A DNA stretch of 64,000 bases from Candidatus Zixiibacteriota bacterium (GCA_040752595.1 JBFMGX010000014.1:1-64000); one strand, 5' to 3'; numbered from the stretch's first letter, positions 23,836 to 33,642 are shown. The notes: a model not told the origin generated them from the letters alone. Program-made: numbers and translations.

Positions 23836-24975
23836 ATGCGGATTCTGGTTCTGGGAGCGGGGTTGATGGCGCGCGGGGCCGTGCATGATTTCCTGCGCAA
23901 TCCGGCGGTGGAGTCTCTGACGGTTGCCGACATTTCCTCAGATGCGCTGTGCGCCCTACATGAGCGTTTTCCCGATCGGCGGCTGGTGACGACGGTCTTC
24001 GAGGCGGATGACGTCGATGAGGTTGAGACGCTGATGCGGAAGGCCGATGGGGTTCTTTGCAGCGTGCACTACGATTTCAACGTGGCCTTCACCGAAGCTG
24101 CGATCGCCACACGGACGCACATGGTGGACCTGGGGGGAAACAATGACGTCGTGGCGGCGCAGTTGTCGCTGTCCGGCAAGGCCGAACAGGCGGGGGTGAC
24201 CGTGATTCCCGACTGCGGGCTGGCACCGGGAATGGTGTCGGTTCTGGTGGCGTGGGGACTCAACCGGTTTGCCTGGGCCGATACTGTGAAGATCCGCGTC
24301 GGCGGGCTTCCCCTGTCGCCGGAGCCACCCTTCCGATTCCAACGGTTGTTCTCGGTCGAGGGACTGATCAACGAGTATGTCGAGCCGCCGCTGATGCTGC
24401 GCGACGGACGAACTGTCACCGGTGAACCGTTGGGGGACGTGGAGACGGTCGAGTTCGGGCCGCCGGTCGGGACGCTGGAGGCCTTCAACACGTCGGGCGG
24501 GCTCTCAACCCTGGCGAAGACCTTTGGCCGTCGGGTCAAGAACCTCGACTACAAGACATTGCGGTATCCGGGTCACGCCCGGGCGATGCAGTGGCTGCTG
24601 CATCTCGGCCTGTTCTCCTCCGAACCCGTGCCGATAGACGGGCAGGTGATTGTCCCCCGCCGTCTGGTGGCGGACCGGATCGTTGCCAATGTGCCGTTGG
24701 GGACACACGACCGGACCATTGTCCGCGTGGAATTCACCGGGCGTGAGGGTAACCAAGAGCGGGTCCACCGGCTGGACACCGTCGACGAGTGGGACGCCCA
24801 AACGGGTCTGACGTCGATGATGCGAATGACCGCCTTTCCGGCTGCCATCATCCTGCAGATGGTCTGCGACGGGCGGGTGTCCCGGCGGGGGGTTGTCCCG
24901 CAGGAGGTCGCGGTCGACCCCGACGGCTTCGTGCAGGAATTGGCGCGCAGAGGGATAGACATCCGCGGGATTTAG
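23836..24975 (+). CDS. Saccharopine dehydrogenase family oxidoreductase
   Basis: 379 aa. An N-terminal Rossmann fold (MRILVLGAGLMARGAVHDFL) binds NAD(P). CSVHYDFNVAFTEAAI, HMVDLGGNN and VIPDCGLAPGMVSVL are the family landmarks, seen in lysine-6-dehydrogenase and saccharopine reductase-like proteins. The C-terminal domain ends in an aliphatic helix followed by GVVPQEVAVDP. The likely reaction is NAD(P)-linked oxidation or reduction at an amino group of a lysine-type amino acid, but the substrate is not fixed. The gene is isolated, with AAGGACAAGG upstream as a ribosome site. Confidence 0.8.
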   Translation: MRILVLGAGLMARGAVHDFLRNPAVESLTVADISSDALCALHERFPDRRLVTTVFEADDVDEVETLMRKADGVLCSVHYDFNVAFTEAAIATRTHMVDLGGNNDVVAAQLSLSGKAEQAGVTVIPDCGLAPGMVSVLVAWGLNRFAWADTVKIRVGGLPLSPEPPFRFQRLFSVEGLINEYVEPPLMLRDGRTVTGEPLGDVETVEFGPPVGTLEAFNTSGGLSTLAKTFGRRVKNLDYKTLRYPGHARAMQWLLHLGLFSSEPVPIDGQVIVPRRLVADRIVANVPLGTHDRTIVRVEFTGREGNQERVHRLDTVDEWDAQTGLTSMMRMTAFPAAIILQMVCDGRVSRRGVVPQEVAVDPDGFVQELARRGIDIRGI

Positions 24976-25601
24976 TCCCGATTCGGCACCGTCGGACCAT
25001 CAAACGGGATCGTCAACACCCCTTTGTCAAAAAAACTGCTTGATTTCCGGGGTCGGGCAGTCGGATTCTTGCGTCGTAGTGGGCCGCGCGGGCCACTCCC
25101 GTGGACGGCCGATCCGGGCGGACACCACCCCCAGGCTCGCAGGGCCCAGTTAAGAGTCAGTAGAATCTCTCTGTGTGGTTGGGTCAAGGTCAACAGGCTG
25201 GCTCGGCAACGTTCCTCACACTCGGAAAGCCGACCGAAAATCTCCAGATAATGGGCGGGTGATTGACTTCGTGGGCTGACTGAGCCGCGTGCATTCGATT
25301 GGGAAAATGGGTCGGGAGTTCCAGGAGCCTCTAACAGAATGAGACGCGCAAAGTGCGTCGGGGCTTCGGCATGTGTCATGCACTGGTCGCGACCCCTCAC
25401 CCTTCCCACTCCCCAAGGGGGAGAGGGGAAAAATCTGATCCCCTCTCCCTTGTAGGGAGAGGGCTGGGGTGAGGGTGTCTACCATCATTTCCGTTCGTTT
25501 CGTTGGACGACTTAAGCAAGTCTGAATACCTGGTGGCAGAGACGCTCGTAGTGTCATACCTGTCGTTGTATCACACTCAAACCTCTACTTAAGGAGGAGG
25601 A
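24976..25601. other. Intergenic region with a family B repeat
   Basis: About 625 bases before the subtilase gene. It contains the family B repeat at 25393-25475 and, at its end, a strong AAGGAGGAGGA ribosome site for ATG 25602. No supported ORF in the rest. Confidence 0.6.
25393..25475. repeat. Family B repeat
   Basis: CCCTCACCCTTCCCACTCCC..GGGGGAGAGGGG on the left and CCCCTCTCCCTTGTAGGGAGAGGGCTGGGGTGAGGG on the right (quoted here only as landmarks). Same layout as the copy at 6265. Confidence 0.85.
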
Positions 25602-28508
25602 ATGAAACGGGTCTGGGTACTGTTTTTGGCGGGCTTCGCCCTCACCGTGGCCGTCGCGGTACCTGTCGTCGCCGACAATGTCCTGCAGAGGCCACTCGTC
25701 ATCGTTCCGAACAACGTCCAGCTGGTTCCGGACGAGTTCATCGTCCGGTTCAAGCCATCGGCGAACCTGGGGGAACTGACCAGCTTCTCGACGGGGGCGT
25801 TGGGAAAACTCTCGGGCACCGCGCGCAGTGAATTGGCGAATCTCGCCGCGGCCTTTGGCGTCCAGAAGGTCGAGCCGCTGTTTCCGCGGGCCGCAGCGCG
25901 GGGAATCACCGAACTCAACGGCTATCATCGGGTGAAGGTCGGCGCCGGGCAATCGCTGGATGCGGCGATGCAGATGTACGCGCAGAGCCCGTTGGTCGAC
26001 CACGTCGAGGCGATCGGCATCCATCCGGTCTACGCCACTCCGAGCGATCCCTACTATGACGATCCGACGATCTTTCCTCCCTACTATCAATGGGGGATGA
26101 ACAACGCCGGTGACCATGATGTGGACGCTCCGGAGGCCTGGGACTTGGAGACGGGTGATTCGACGGTCATCCTCGCCATACTCGACACCGGGATTCGCTA
26201 CTTCCACAAAGACCTGGGCGGTCCGAACGGGTCGTATTCCAACCCGACGGGGGCGGTTAACGGCAACAGTTGGATCAACTGGGCCGAAAAGAACGGTTCG
26301 GCCGGTGTCGATGACGACGGCAACGGCTACGTGGATGACTGGGTCGGCTACGACTTCGTCAACGGCGCCACGCCGTGCTGGTCGGGCGAGGACTGCAATA
26401 CCACCGACAACGATCCGCGTGACTTCAACGGCCACGGCACGCACTGCGCCGGTATCGCCGCCGCGATCACCAACAACGCCTCCGGCGTCGCCGGGATGGC
26501 GGGCGGCTATGCCGCCGGTGCCGGCACCTATGGCAACGGTGTCAAAGTGATGGCCTGCCGGATCGGTTGGTCGGGGTCTTACCTGGGTCAGGAAGTCGGC
26601 TATGTCCGCATGGATTTCGCCGCCTCCGCCTTCTACTATGCCGCGGACAAGGGGGCGCGCATTGCCAGTTGTTCGTGGGGATCGTCCAACAGCGGCGGCA
26701 TTGACGCGGCGATCACCTACTTCCAGAACGCCGACGGGCTGGTCGTCCACGCCGCCGGGAACAGCAACAACCAGACCGCGGACTACCTGGGCGGGCTGAC
26801 GACCGTGCTCAATGTCGCCGCGACCGACTCGCTCGACAAGAAGGCGAGCTTCTCCACCTACGGGACCTGGGTCGATGTCTCGGCCCCCGGCGTGGCGATC
26901 ATCAGTCTCTTCCACTATCATGCCGACGCCACCAACGACTACATCGCCGCGATGGATGGGACCTCGATGGCCACACCGTATGCAGCGGGCGTCTGCGCGC
27001 TGATCCGCTCGGCGTTCCCGTCGTACACCCGGCAGCAGGTGTTTGATCGCATCGTGGCCACCACAGACAATATTGATGCTCTGAATCCATCATACGCGGG
27101 CAAGCTCGGCTCCGGACGGATCAATGCCTACAACGCAGTGCAGGGCGCCGGACCGGTGCCGCCGGTGGCCCAGTTCGTCGGCTCGCCGACCTCGGGTTGC
27201 GCGCCTCTGGCTGTTCAGTTCACCGACCAGTCAACGGGTGGTCCGACCTCTTGGTCGTGGGACTTCGGCGACGGCGGGACCTCGACACTCCAGAACCCGT
27301 CACACACGTACACGGGTTCGGGCTCGTTTACCGTGACGCTCACCGCGACCAATGCCCAGGGCTCCGACAGCGAGATCAAGACCAACTACATCGTCGTGTC
27401 GACGGGCAGCGCGCCGGTGGCGGACTTTGTCGGGTCGCCCTTGACCGGGGAGGCGCCGTTGACGGTCTACTTCACCGACCTGTCGACGAATTCCCCGACG
27501 TCGTGGTCGTGGACCTTCGGCGACGGCGGGACTTCCACCGCGCAGAATCCGTCCCATGTGTACACCTCGGCGGGGACCTACACGGTGGCGCTGACCGCGT
27601 CCAATAGTTGCGGCTCGGACGGCGAGACCAAGACCGGATACATTACGGTCTCGGCGCCGGCGCAGCAGTGTGATGATTTCGCCGACGGCAACATCAGCAA
27701 CTGGCTGAACAAGACCGGCACCTGGACGGCCACCAGTGGGTACATGAAAGGGAACTCCAACACCACGAATGCGCAGACGACGTCGCCGTTCGGCTCGTTT
27801 GCGGCCGCGACGCTCGACGCCGACGTCCGGATGAACACCGGCCGCAGCCAGCGCAATGCACGGATCATCTTTGCCTACACCAGCAGCACGGCGTACCGTT
27901 TCATCGAAGGGGATGATGTCAACAATCGCTGGCGGATCTACGAACGGTCCCGCGGCAGGAACACCGTGCGGGCGACCTTCAATGCCACGATCAACACCGC
28001 GCAATGGTACCACGTGACGGTAACGCTGGCGGCGGACGGCAACTGCACGCTGGCGGTGGGCGGTTCCACGCTCGGGTCATACAAGTTCTCCTCGGCGGTC
28101 AGTGGCCTCGTCGGTTGCGGCTTCACCAAATCCAACTCCGACTTCGACAACTTCTGTGTCGGCTCGGGCGGCACGCTGGCCGAGGGACCGATCGTGATCA
28201 AGCCGATTTTGGGATCGAACCCGGTGCCGAGCGGATTCGCGCTGGCGCAGAACTATCCCAACCCGTTCAATGCCGGCACCAACATCTCCTTCACGCTGGC
28301 TGAAGGGAGTGACGTGGCGGTCATGGTGTATGACCTGCTGGGCCGCGCCGTGCGTCACCTGGCGGCGTCGTACTATCCCGAGGGCACGCACACGGTTGCC
28401 TTTGACGGCACCGATGACTACGGCGGATCTCTGGCCTCGGGGATCTACTTCTACCGCCTGATCGCGAAGGGCTTCACCGACACCAAGAAGATGGTGCTGC
28501 TGAAATAG
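25602..28508 (+). CDS. Large secreted subtilisin-like protease with PKD domains and a sorting tail
   Basis: 968 aa. Signal peptide 1-24, then a prodomain (DEFIVRFKPSANLGEL) to about 145. The S8 catalytic domain has Asp195 (LAILDTGI), His278 (NGHGTHCAGI), oxyanion Asn387 (HAAGNSNN) and Ser455 (GTSMATPYAAG). Two PKD domains follow at about 522-600 and 605-684 (WSWDFGDGG, WSWTFGDGG), then a lectin/LamG-like beta-sandwich from about 690 to 850. The C-terminal tail starts NYPNPFNAGTNISF and ends YFYRLIAKG, a FlgD/Por-type sorting domain seen in FCB-group secreted proteins. It is a cell-surface or secreted endopeptidase. A terminator hairpin at 28537 follows. Confidence 0.93.
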   Translation: MKRVWVLFLAGFALTVAVAVPVVADNVLQRPLVIVPNNVQLVPDEFIVRFKPSANLGELTSFSTGALGKLSGTARSELANLAAAFGVQKVEPLFPRAAARGITELNGYHRVKVGAGQSLDAAMQMYAQSPLVDHVEAIGIHPVYATPSDPYYDDPTIFPPYYQWGMNNAGDHDVDAPEAWDLETGDSTVILAILDTGIRYFHKDLGGPNGSYSNPTGAVNGNSWINWAEKNGSAGVDDDGNGYVDDWVGYDFVNGATPCWSGEDCNTTDNDPRDFNGHGTHCAGIAAAITNNASGVAGMAGGYAAGAGTYGNGVKVMACRIGWSGSYLGQEVGYVRMDFAASAFYYAADKGARIASCSWGSSNSGGIDAAITYFQNADGLVVHAAGNSNNQTADYLGGLTTVLNVAATDSLDKKASFSTYGTWVDVSAPGVAIISLFHYHADATNDYIAAMDGTSMATPYAAGVCALIRSAFPSYTRQQVFDRIVATTDNIDALNPSYAGKLGSGRINAYNAVQGAGPVPPVAQFVGSPTSGCAPLAVQFTDQSTGGPTSWSWDFGDGGTSTLQNPSHTYTGSGSFTVTLTATNAQGSDSEIKTNYIVVSTGSAPVADFVGSPLTGEAPLTVYFTDLSTNSPTSWSWTFGDGGTSTAQNPSHVYTSAGTYTVALTASNSCGSDGETKTGYITVSAPAQQCDDFADGNISNWLNKTGTWTATSGYMKGNSNTTNAQTTSPFGSFAAATLDADVRMNTGRSQRNARIIFAYTSSTAYRFIEGDDVNNRWRIYERSRGRNTVRATFNATINTAQWYHVTVTLAADGNCTLAVGGSTLGSYKFSSAVSGLVGCGFTKSNSDFDNFCVGSGGTLAEGPIVIKPILGSNPVPSGFALAQNYPNPFNAGTNISFTLAEGSDVAVMVYDLLGRAVRHLAASYYPEGTHTVAFDGTDDYGGSLASGIYFYRLIAKGFTDTKKMVLLK

Positions 28509-28536
28509 CCGTCTCGCTTCCCGGCTCGATCTTGGA

Positions 28537-28568
28537 CGCCCCGCTGCACTATTGTGGCGGGGCGTTTT
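28537..28568 (+). terminator. Rho-independent terminator after the subtilase
   Basis: CGCCCCGC and GCGGGGCG form an 8-bp stem around a 12-base loop, followed by TTTTGTTT. Confidence 0.75.
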
Positions 28569-28577
28569 GTTTGGAAT

Positions 28578-28747
28578 GTAGGGTGGGTGCTTTGCACCCA
28601 CCGTCAGGGGGCTGAAAGCCCCCAGTCCGGAATTTCGAACGACATGAGAGGATTGGTAGGGGCACGGCGGGCCGTGCCCACGGTGTGTCACGGACCCTGG
28701 CCCTCGTGAATCGGAAGAGCGAGATGGTGGGCGGAGCCGACCCTATG
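28578..28747. repeat. Family A palindromic repeat cluster
   Basis: GGTGGGTGCTTTGCACCCACC, GGGGGCTGAAAGCCCCC, GGGCACGGCGGGCCGTGCCC and GGTGGGCGGAGCCGACCC in sequence, between the subtilase terminator and the convergent TauE-like gene. Confidence 0.85.
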
Positions 28748-28763
28748 TCACCTGCGACGTCAT

Positions 28764-29489
28764 TCACCGCACCAGGAAGAACACTCCCAACCCGACCAGC
28801 AGCACATCGACGGCGAAGAGAAAGGTTGTGGGCTGCGCGCGCATCAGGATCTGCTTGCCGATCCAGGTGCCGCCGATCATGGCGAGGCCGATGAAGACAC
28901 CGGTCTGCAGAAGCGGTCCGTTCAGGAGTCGGAACTGGCTGAACGCTGCGACGGCCGTGAGGTGCATGACGAAAGCGCCGAAGGCGACCGTGCTCACGAA
29001 GGCTTCCTTGTGCAGTCCGGTGGCCAGGAAGAACGGGATGGATGCCGGTCCCACGACGCCGAAGATCGACGAGAAGAAGCCGACCACGGCCCCCAGCGGA
29101 TAGAAGATTGTCCACCGGGTCAATAGCGGCCGGTGGGACTGCCAGCGGGAAATGACGACCGAGACGATGAGGAAGACGCCGATCAGCGTGGTGATCAGTT
29201 GCGTGGGTATCTGCACGAAGACCAACGCTCCGATCAGCGCGCCCGGAACCGCTCCCGCCGTGTATCGCCACGTCAGCGGCCAAACACAGTGTCGACGCAA
29301 CAGCCAGAATCGGGTGAAGTTCGAGATCATCAGCCCGAACGCCATCAGCGGCACGGCGCTGCGCGGACCGACGATTGCCACCATCAGCGGCAGGTAGAGA
29401 ATCCCGCCTCCGAAGCCGCAGACGGCGGAGATGACGGCCGACAGGAAGGCACCGGCAAGAAGCAGGGTCAGGTTGATGTCGGAGGTCAT
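28764..29489 (-). CDS. TauE/SafE family membrane permease
   Basis: 241 aa with about eight hydrophobic segments and the family repeat: GAFLSAVISAVCGFGGGIL near the N-terminus and GAVVGFFSSIFGVVGPASIP in the second half. Such proteins move sulfonates, sulfite or related small anions across the inner membrane. It is the last gene of the minus-strand block. Family A repeats flank it on both sides, and no sulfur-metabolism genes are close, so the substrate is unknown. Confidence 0.85.
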   Translation of the reverse strand: MTSDINLTLLLAGAFLSAVISAVCGFGGGILYLPLMVAIVGPRSAVPLMAFGLMISNFTRFWLLRRHCVWPLTWRYTAGAVPGALIGALVFVQIPTQLITTLIGVFLIVSVVISRWQSHRPLLTRWTIFYPLGAVVGFFSSIFGVVGPASIPFFLATGLHKEAFVSTVAFGAFVMHLTAVAAFSQFRLLNGPLLQTGVFIGLAMIGGTWIGKQILMRAQPTTFLFAVDVLLVGLGVFFLVR

Positions 29490-29516
29490 GGGGATGTGGT
29501 GTCGTCTCGTGGATTA

Positions 29517-29605
29517 AGGGTGGGTGCTCCGCACCCCCCATCAGCGGGCTGAAAGCCCGCTGTCCGCGATTGGCTCTTGGTGGGTGCCAAGCACCCACCC
29601 TACAT
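29517..29605. repeat. Family A palindromic repeat cluster
   Basis: GGGTGGGTGCTCCGCACCCCCC, GCGGGCTGAAAGCCCGC and GGTGGGTGCCAAGCACCCACC, between tauE-like and birA. Confidence 0.85.
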
Positions 29606-30577
29606 TCGTAGCGTTGCTTCCCCGGCGTGGATCGTCACGCGACGGCGTCCGACGCGGACGACCAGCGCGCCGGAATCATCGACCTCCGACGCGATGCCGT
29701 TGATCGTTCGGTCTCCCTGTTTCACGACGACCTCCCGGCCCAGCAGAATCGAGCGCTCGCGATAGCCGGGCATGAAGGGCGCGATCCCATTACGCCGAAA
29801 GCCGCGGTATGCTGTCTCGAAGCGATGCAGGAAGGTGCGGTAGAACGCGAGACGGTCGACCGGTCCCCCCTTGGCCATTGCCAGCGAACCGGCAGTGTCG
29901 CGCAGCGATGGCGGGAAATCGCCGCGACGGTGCGCGACATTAATCCCGGTGCCACAGACCGCATAGTATACCCGATCCACTTCCGCGGAGACCTCGGTCA
30001 GCACACCGAACACTTTCATGCCGCCGATCAGGCCATCATTGGGCCATTTGAGTCCGACCACCAGCCCCAGCTCGTGTTCCACAGACTCCGCGAAGGCGAG
30101 CGCCGCCAAAAGGGAAATCCCCGATGCCTGCCGCAGCGAGAGCATCGGACGAAGAATGATGGATGACCAGATCCCCAAGCCCGACGCCGAGTGCCAACCG
30201 CGTCCGAGCCGACCCCGTCCTTTGGTCTGTTCTTCGGCCACAACCACGGTCCCCTCCGGGGCACCGGCCTCCGCCAGTTCCTGGGCACGCGCGTTGGTCG
30301 AGCCGATGCGCCGGTAGCAATGCAGGTGGCGGGCAAAGGTTTTTGTCTTGAGGCCGGACCAGATCTCGGTATCGATCATCCGGTCGGGAGACGACACAAG
30401 CGTGATTTCGCCCTGCGGCATCTCCCGAAACACATAGCCCAGTTGGCGCAGTTCTTCGATGCCCCGACCAAACCGGGATCGCGAGATGCCAAGAGAGTCC
30501 GCCAGACGCGGCAGCGTGAGCCCGCCGCGGTGTTTGCTGCGGAACAGTTCCACCATGTCGATCAGCAGCGGGTCCAT
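29600..30577 (-). CDS. birA: Biotin-[acetyl-CoA carboxylase] ligase/repressor
   Basis: 325 aa. An N-terminal winged helix-turn-helix (about residues 1-65, LADSLGISRSRFGRGIEEL) is followed by the ligase domain with GRGRLGRGWHSASGLGIW, the biotin/ATP-binding motif, then LKWPNDG and a C-terminal SH3-like domain. It biotinylates carboxylase carrier proteins and, by the HTH, may repress biotin genes. It lies downstream of nadC with a 16-base gap, so co-transcription is likely. Its last bases touch a family A repeat. Confidence 0.93.
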   Translation of the reverse strand: MDPLLIDMVELFRSKHRGGLTLPRLADSLGISRSRFGRGIEELRQLGYVFREMPQGEITLVSSPDRMIDTEIWSGLKTKTFARHLHCYRRIGSTNARAQELAEAGAPEGTVVVAEEQTKGRGRLGRGWHSASGLGIWSSIILRPMLSLRQASGISLLAALAFAESVEHELGLVVGLKWPNDGLIGGMKVFGVLTEVSAEVDRVYYAVCGTGINVAHRRGDFPPSLRDTAGSLAMAKGGPVDRLAFYRTFLHRFETAYRGFRRNGIAPFMPGYRERSILLGREVVVKQGDRTINGIASEVDDSGALVVRVGRRRVTIHAGEATLRM

Positions 30578-30593
30578 CAGCGGCCGGCGGGGA

Positions 30594-31481
30594 TCAGCGG
30601 AACCATGTCAATGAGAAATCGATGGCCGGCGCCGAATGCGTGATGCTGCCCGAGGAGATATAGTCGACACCGGTGCGGGCAAAGGCGGCGACATTGCGCA
30701 TGGTCACGTTACCGGATGCTTCCAACGTGATGCGTGTGCCGTGCTCCCGTTCCCAGCGGCGAATGAACCGTACCGCCTCCTTCAGATGCGCGGGCGTGTA
30801 GTTGTCCAAGAGAAGCCAGGTGACGCCGGCGTCGAGCGCGGTTGTGATCTGCTTGTAAGTGTGCGCCTCGCAGATCAGCGGACGGCGGGTCTTGCGTGCC
30901 CGACTCAGCGCTACGGTCAGGCCCTGAGCAGCCACGACATGATTGCCTTTGATCATGGCGGCATCATAGAGCCCGAGGCGATGATTGAGTGCCCCCCCGA
31001 CGGCGGCGGCATGCTTTTCCAGAAGACGCCAACCCGGAGTCGTCTTGCGTGTGTCCAGAAGCCGCGCCGTCCGCGGCGGAATGCGTACCACCATCCGTCG
31101 CGCCGCCGTGGCCACGCCGGAGAGATGGGCCAGGAAGTTGATCGCCGTGCGCTCGGCGGAAAGCAGCGCAGACGCCTGCCCGCGCACGTTCACGACCATG
31201 TCGCTGGCTTGGAAATCATGCCCCTCGGGCCAGTACCAGAAGAACTCAACACGCGGATCCAAGTGGCGAAAGGCGGCCTCAAAAGCATCAACACCGGCCA
31301 GCACCCCGTCTTCATGTGCCTGCAGATGCGACACGACCCGCTCACGCGGGAGCTTGAGAGCCTTCGTCGTGATGTCACCGGTCCCTATGTCCTCTGCCAG
31401 GGCGCGGCGCACGAGATCATGAACGTCCCGCGTGTAGGCGGCCGGCGGGACGACAAACGGATGCGGTGTCTTCGGTCTCAT
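30594..31481 (-). CDS. nadC: Nicotinate-nucleotide pyrophosphorylase (carboxylating)
   Basis: About 295 aa from ATG 31481, 7 bases after the tsaD stop. ALAEDIGTGDITT, ERTAINFLAHLSGVAT, RLLDTRKTTPGWRLLEKHA, NHRLGLYDAAMIKGNH and the C-terminal EASGNVTM..DYISSGSITHS are all NadC hallmarks, including the quinolinate- and PRPP-binding residues. NadC converts quinolinate and PRPP to nicotinate mononucleotide in de novo NAD synthesis. nadA and nadB are not in the window. An in-frame upstream start at 31532 would overlap tsaD and is not preferred. Confidence 0.95.
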   Translation of the reverse strand: MRPKTPHPFVVPPAAYTRDVHDLVRRALAEDIGTGDITTKALKLPRERVVSHLQAHEDGVLAGVDAFEAAFRHLDPRVEFFWYWPEGHDFQASDMVVNVRGQASALLSAERTAINFLAHLSGVATAARRMVVRIPPRTARLLDTRKTTPGWRLLEKHAAAVGGALNHRLGLYDAAMIKGNHVVAAQGLTVALSRARKTRRPLICEAHTYKQITTALDAGVTWLLLDNYTPAHLKEAVRFIRRWEREHGTRITLEASGNVTMRNVAAFARTGVDYISSGSITHSAPAIDFSLTWFR

Positions 31482-31488
31482 GTTGAGC

Positions 31489-32517
31489 TCATTGCGAAAA
31501 GGGTTCACCCAATTCCCAGTTGGGCACGGCATCGACGATGGGCGACGCTCGGTTGCCTGTCCGCCGATAGGCGCCGACCGCCGCGATCATCGCGGCGTTG
31601 TCGGCGCACAGATTGGGTGGTGGCACGACGGCTCGTCGACCGGTTCGATCGGCCCATGCCGCGACTTGGCGTCGGAGTCGCCGATTGCAGGCCACGCCTC
31701 CGGACAGCCCTACTGTGCCGACCGAGTGGTCGTCGGCGGCACGAAACAGGTTGTCGCATAACGCCTCAATGACGGCCCGTTCGAACGACGCGATCCAGTC
31801 TGCGCGGCGAATCGCCGGCCTCTGTCCCGAGAGCCGCTTCTCCCAATCCAGCGCCGCAGCGGTCTTCACGCCGGAGAACGAGAAGTCGTATTCCTGACCT
31901 GCGAATTTGGCCTTGGGGAATTCCACGGCAGAATCATCAGCCCCCTCGGCCGCGCAGTCGATCTGCGGACCGGCGGGATAATCGAAACCGAGAATCTTGC
32001 CGACCTTGTCGAGCGCTTCCCCCGCGGCATCATCGCGCGTGCTGCCGACGCGGCGGAAGACACCGGGACCCTCAACGATCACCAGCGCGGAGTGCCCACC
32101 CGAGGCGATGAGGACAAGGTGAGGGTAGGGAGCATCGGGATCGGTCATCGCCGGTGTATGGGCATGGCCCTCGAGATGGTTGACGGGGACCAGTGCTATG
32201 CCGCGCACCTTGGCGGCCGCCTGCGCATACGCCACGCCGACCAACAGGCATCCAACCAATCCTGGTCCGGCTGTGACGGCGATCGCGCCGACATCGTCCC
32301 AACCGATTCCGGCGGCCCCCATGGCCGCGTCGACGATCATGGGAAGGCGACCGGCATGCTCGCGTGAGGCCAACTCCGGCACCACGCCGCCGTAGTCGGC
32401 GTGAATCGTCTGTGAATGCACGACGCTGGACATAATGCGCCCGTCGCCCGCCGCAACCGCTGCGGCGGTTTCATCACAGGAGGTCTCAATCCCCAGGATG
32501 GGACGGGAGGCGGTCAT
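31489..32517 (-). CDS. tsaD: tRNA N6-threonylcarbamoyladenosine transferase
   Basis: 342 aa. ILGIETSCDETAAAV at the N-terminus, VNHLEGHAHT with the metal-binding HxxxH, LIASGGHSALV and LSGGVACNRRLR identify TsaD, which works with TsaB/TsaE to add threonylcarbamoyl to A37 of ANN-decoding tRNAs. Its ATG overlaps the ybbR stop (ATGA), so the genes are coupled. nadC starts just after its stop. Confidence 0.95.
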   Translation of the reverse strand: MTASRPILGIETSCDETAAAVAAGDGRIMSSVVHSQTIHADYGGVVPELASREHAGRLPMIVDAAMGAAGIGWDDVGAIAVTAGPGLVGCLLVGVAYAQAAAKVRGIALVPVNHLEGHAHTPAMTDPDAPYPHLVLIASGGHSALVIVEGPGVFRRVGSTRDDAAGEALDKVGKILGFDYPAGPQIDCAAEGADDSAVEFPKAKFAGQEYDFSFSGVKTAAALDWEKRLSGQRPAIRRADWIASFERAVIEALCDNLFRAADDHSVGTVGLSGGVACNRRLRRQVAAWADRTGRRAVVPPPNLCADNAAMIAAVGAYRRTGNRASPIVDAVPNWELGEPFSQ

Positions 32518-33437
32518 TGGCGGAGCAGGGTGACGGTGTCAGGGTGAACAGCCACCACAACGAGCGGCGGGTGGACCCGGACGGTCACCGGTAGGCGCGT
32601 GCCCGTGGTGTCATTCCGGCTGATAATGAGATTGACCCACACTGAGTCATTCGTCACTTGGGCCATGGCCGACTGTGGTCCACCGAGTTCCACGGCCACG
32701 TGATCCGGGTCCGATTGAGCCGTCATATCTCGCAACCCGACGATCCGCACGCTCAGAGATTCCAGTTTGCGTGTGACGTACGGCTCGATCCTCTGCAGGA
32801 ACTCCGTCTCTTGCCGATCCATGGTCACATTGTACCCAGGAGGAGGGACAAGGGCGACCGTGGCACGCTGAGAGTCCCTCACGTCCACCAAGGCGACGGA
32901 TCGCGTACGGATCTGCTCGATGGCGGTCAGTTCCCCGCGTGGCCCGGAAAGCCGGACCGAGTCCGGGGCCAGGATGACCGGCCCCATCGCGACGAATCCC
33001 GGCGCCGCATGTACCTCGAGGGCGCTCCGAATGGGTACGGTCCTGTGACCGATTGAGTCCACCGAGAGCCCCAGTTCCGCAGGGCCGACAAGTTCCGTGA
33101 CCGCCAAGCCTGCCAAGCCGTACCTGGGCGCCAATTCGGGATCGAGTCGGACCGTTACGGTCCCCGCAGACGCGTAGGACAGATCGATCGGCCAGCGGCG
33201 GTCCTGCCACATGAGCCGCAGCAGCGCCTTGCCGGTGCCGCGCACATGCACGACCGCGCGGACCGGCGGCGGGGCGGCCAGTAACAGCGACGAGGGAAGA
33301 TCCAGATAGTGCAGCGAATAGTCGAGATTGACATCGTAGATCTGGTTCGTGGCGACATGCAACCAGAGCAATCCGGCCAGAACCAGGGCGATGAGCTTGA
33401 GCTCGGTGTGGCGGAAGATGAGGTGGAGGAGTCGCAT
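32514..33437 (-). CDS. YbbR-like domain protein
   Basis: About 307 aa from ATG 33437. One N-terminal membrane anchor (LIALVLAGLLWLHVA) precedes a series of YbbR-like beta-domains (DLPSSLLLAAPPPVRAVVHVRG; PVILAPDSVRLSGPRGEL). Such proteins face the periplasm or exterior and often accompany diadenylate cyclases. No cdaA-like cyclase is visible here; a partner may lie elsewhere. It is coupled to tsaD by overlapping start and stop, and transcribed after lptB across an inverted repeat. Confidence 0.75.
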   Translation of the reverse strand: MRLLHLIFRHTELKLIALVLAGLLWLHVATNQIYDVNLDYSLHYLDLPSSLLLAAPPPVRAVVHVRGTGKALLRLMWQDRRWPIDLSYASAGTVTVRLDPELAPRYGLAGLAVTELVGPAELGLSVDSIGHRTVPIRSALEVHAAPGFVAMGPVILAPDSVRLSGPRGELTAIEQIRTRSVALVDVRDSQRATVALVPPPGYNVTMDRQETEFLQRIEPYVTRKLESLSVRIVGLRDMTAQSDPDHVAVELGGPQSAMAQVTNDSVWVNLIISRNDTTGTRLPVTVRVHPPLVVVAVHPDTVTLLRQ

Positions 33438-33495
33438 GTCGTGTGCCCATTGGTTGTTCGTGATCATCCGCGATGAGCAGAGCAGCGAGTATTTT

Positions 33496-33593
33496 GGGAG
33501 GGCGAGGCTCCTGTTTACCCTGAGCGAAGCGCGAGGGCCGAGCCGTCCTCTCCGACCGCATAGTACGCGGCTCCGCGGGAGCCTCGTCCTCCC
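33496..33593. repeat. Family D inverted repeat
   Basis: GGGAGGGCGAGGCTCC on the left pairs with GGAGCCTCGTCCTCCC on the right, with secondary stems inside. It separates lptB from the ybbR-like gene. Confidence 0.8.
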
Positions 33594-33642
33594 GATCGAC
33601 CGAGGGTGTCCATCTTGTTGAATGGTCGTAGCGGGCAGCCCA

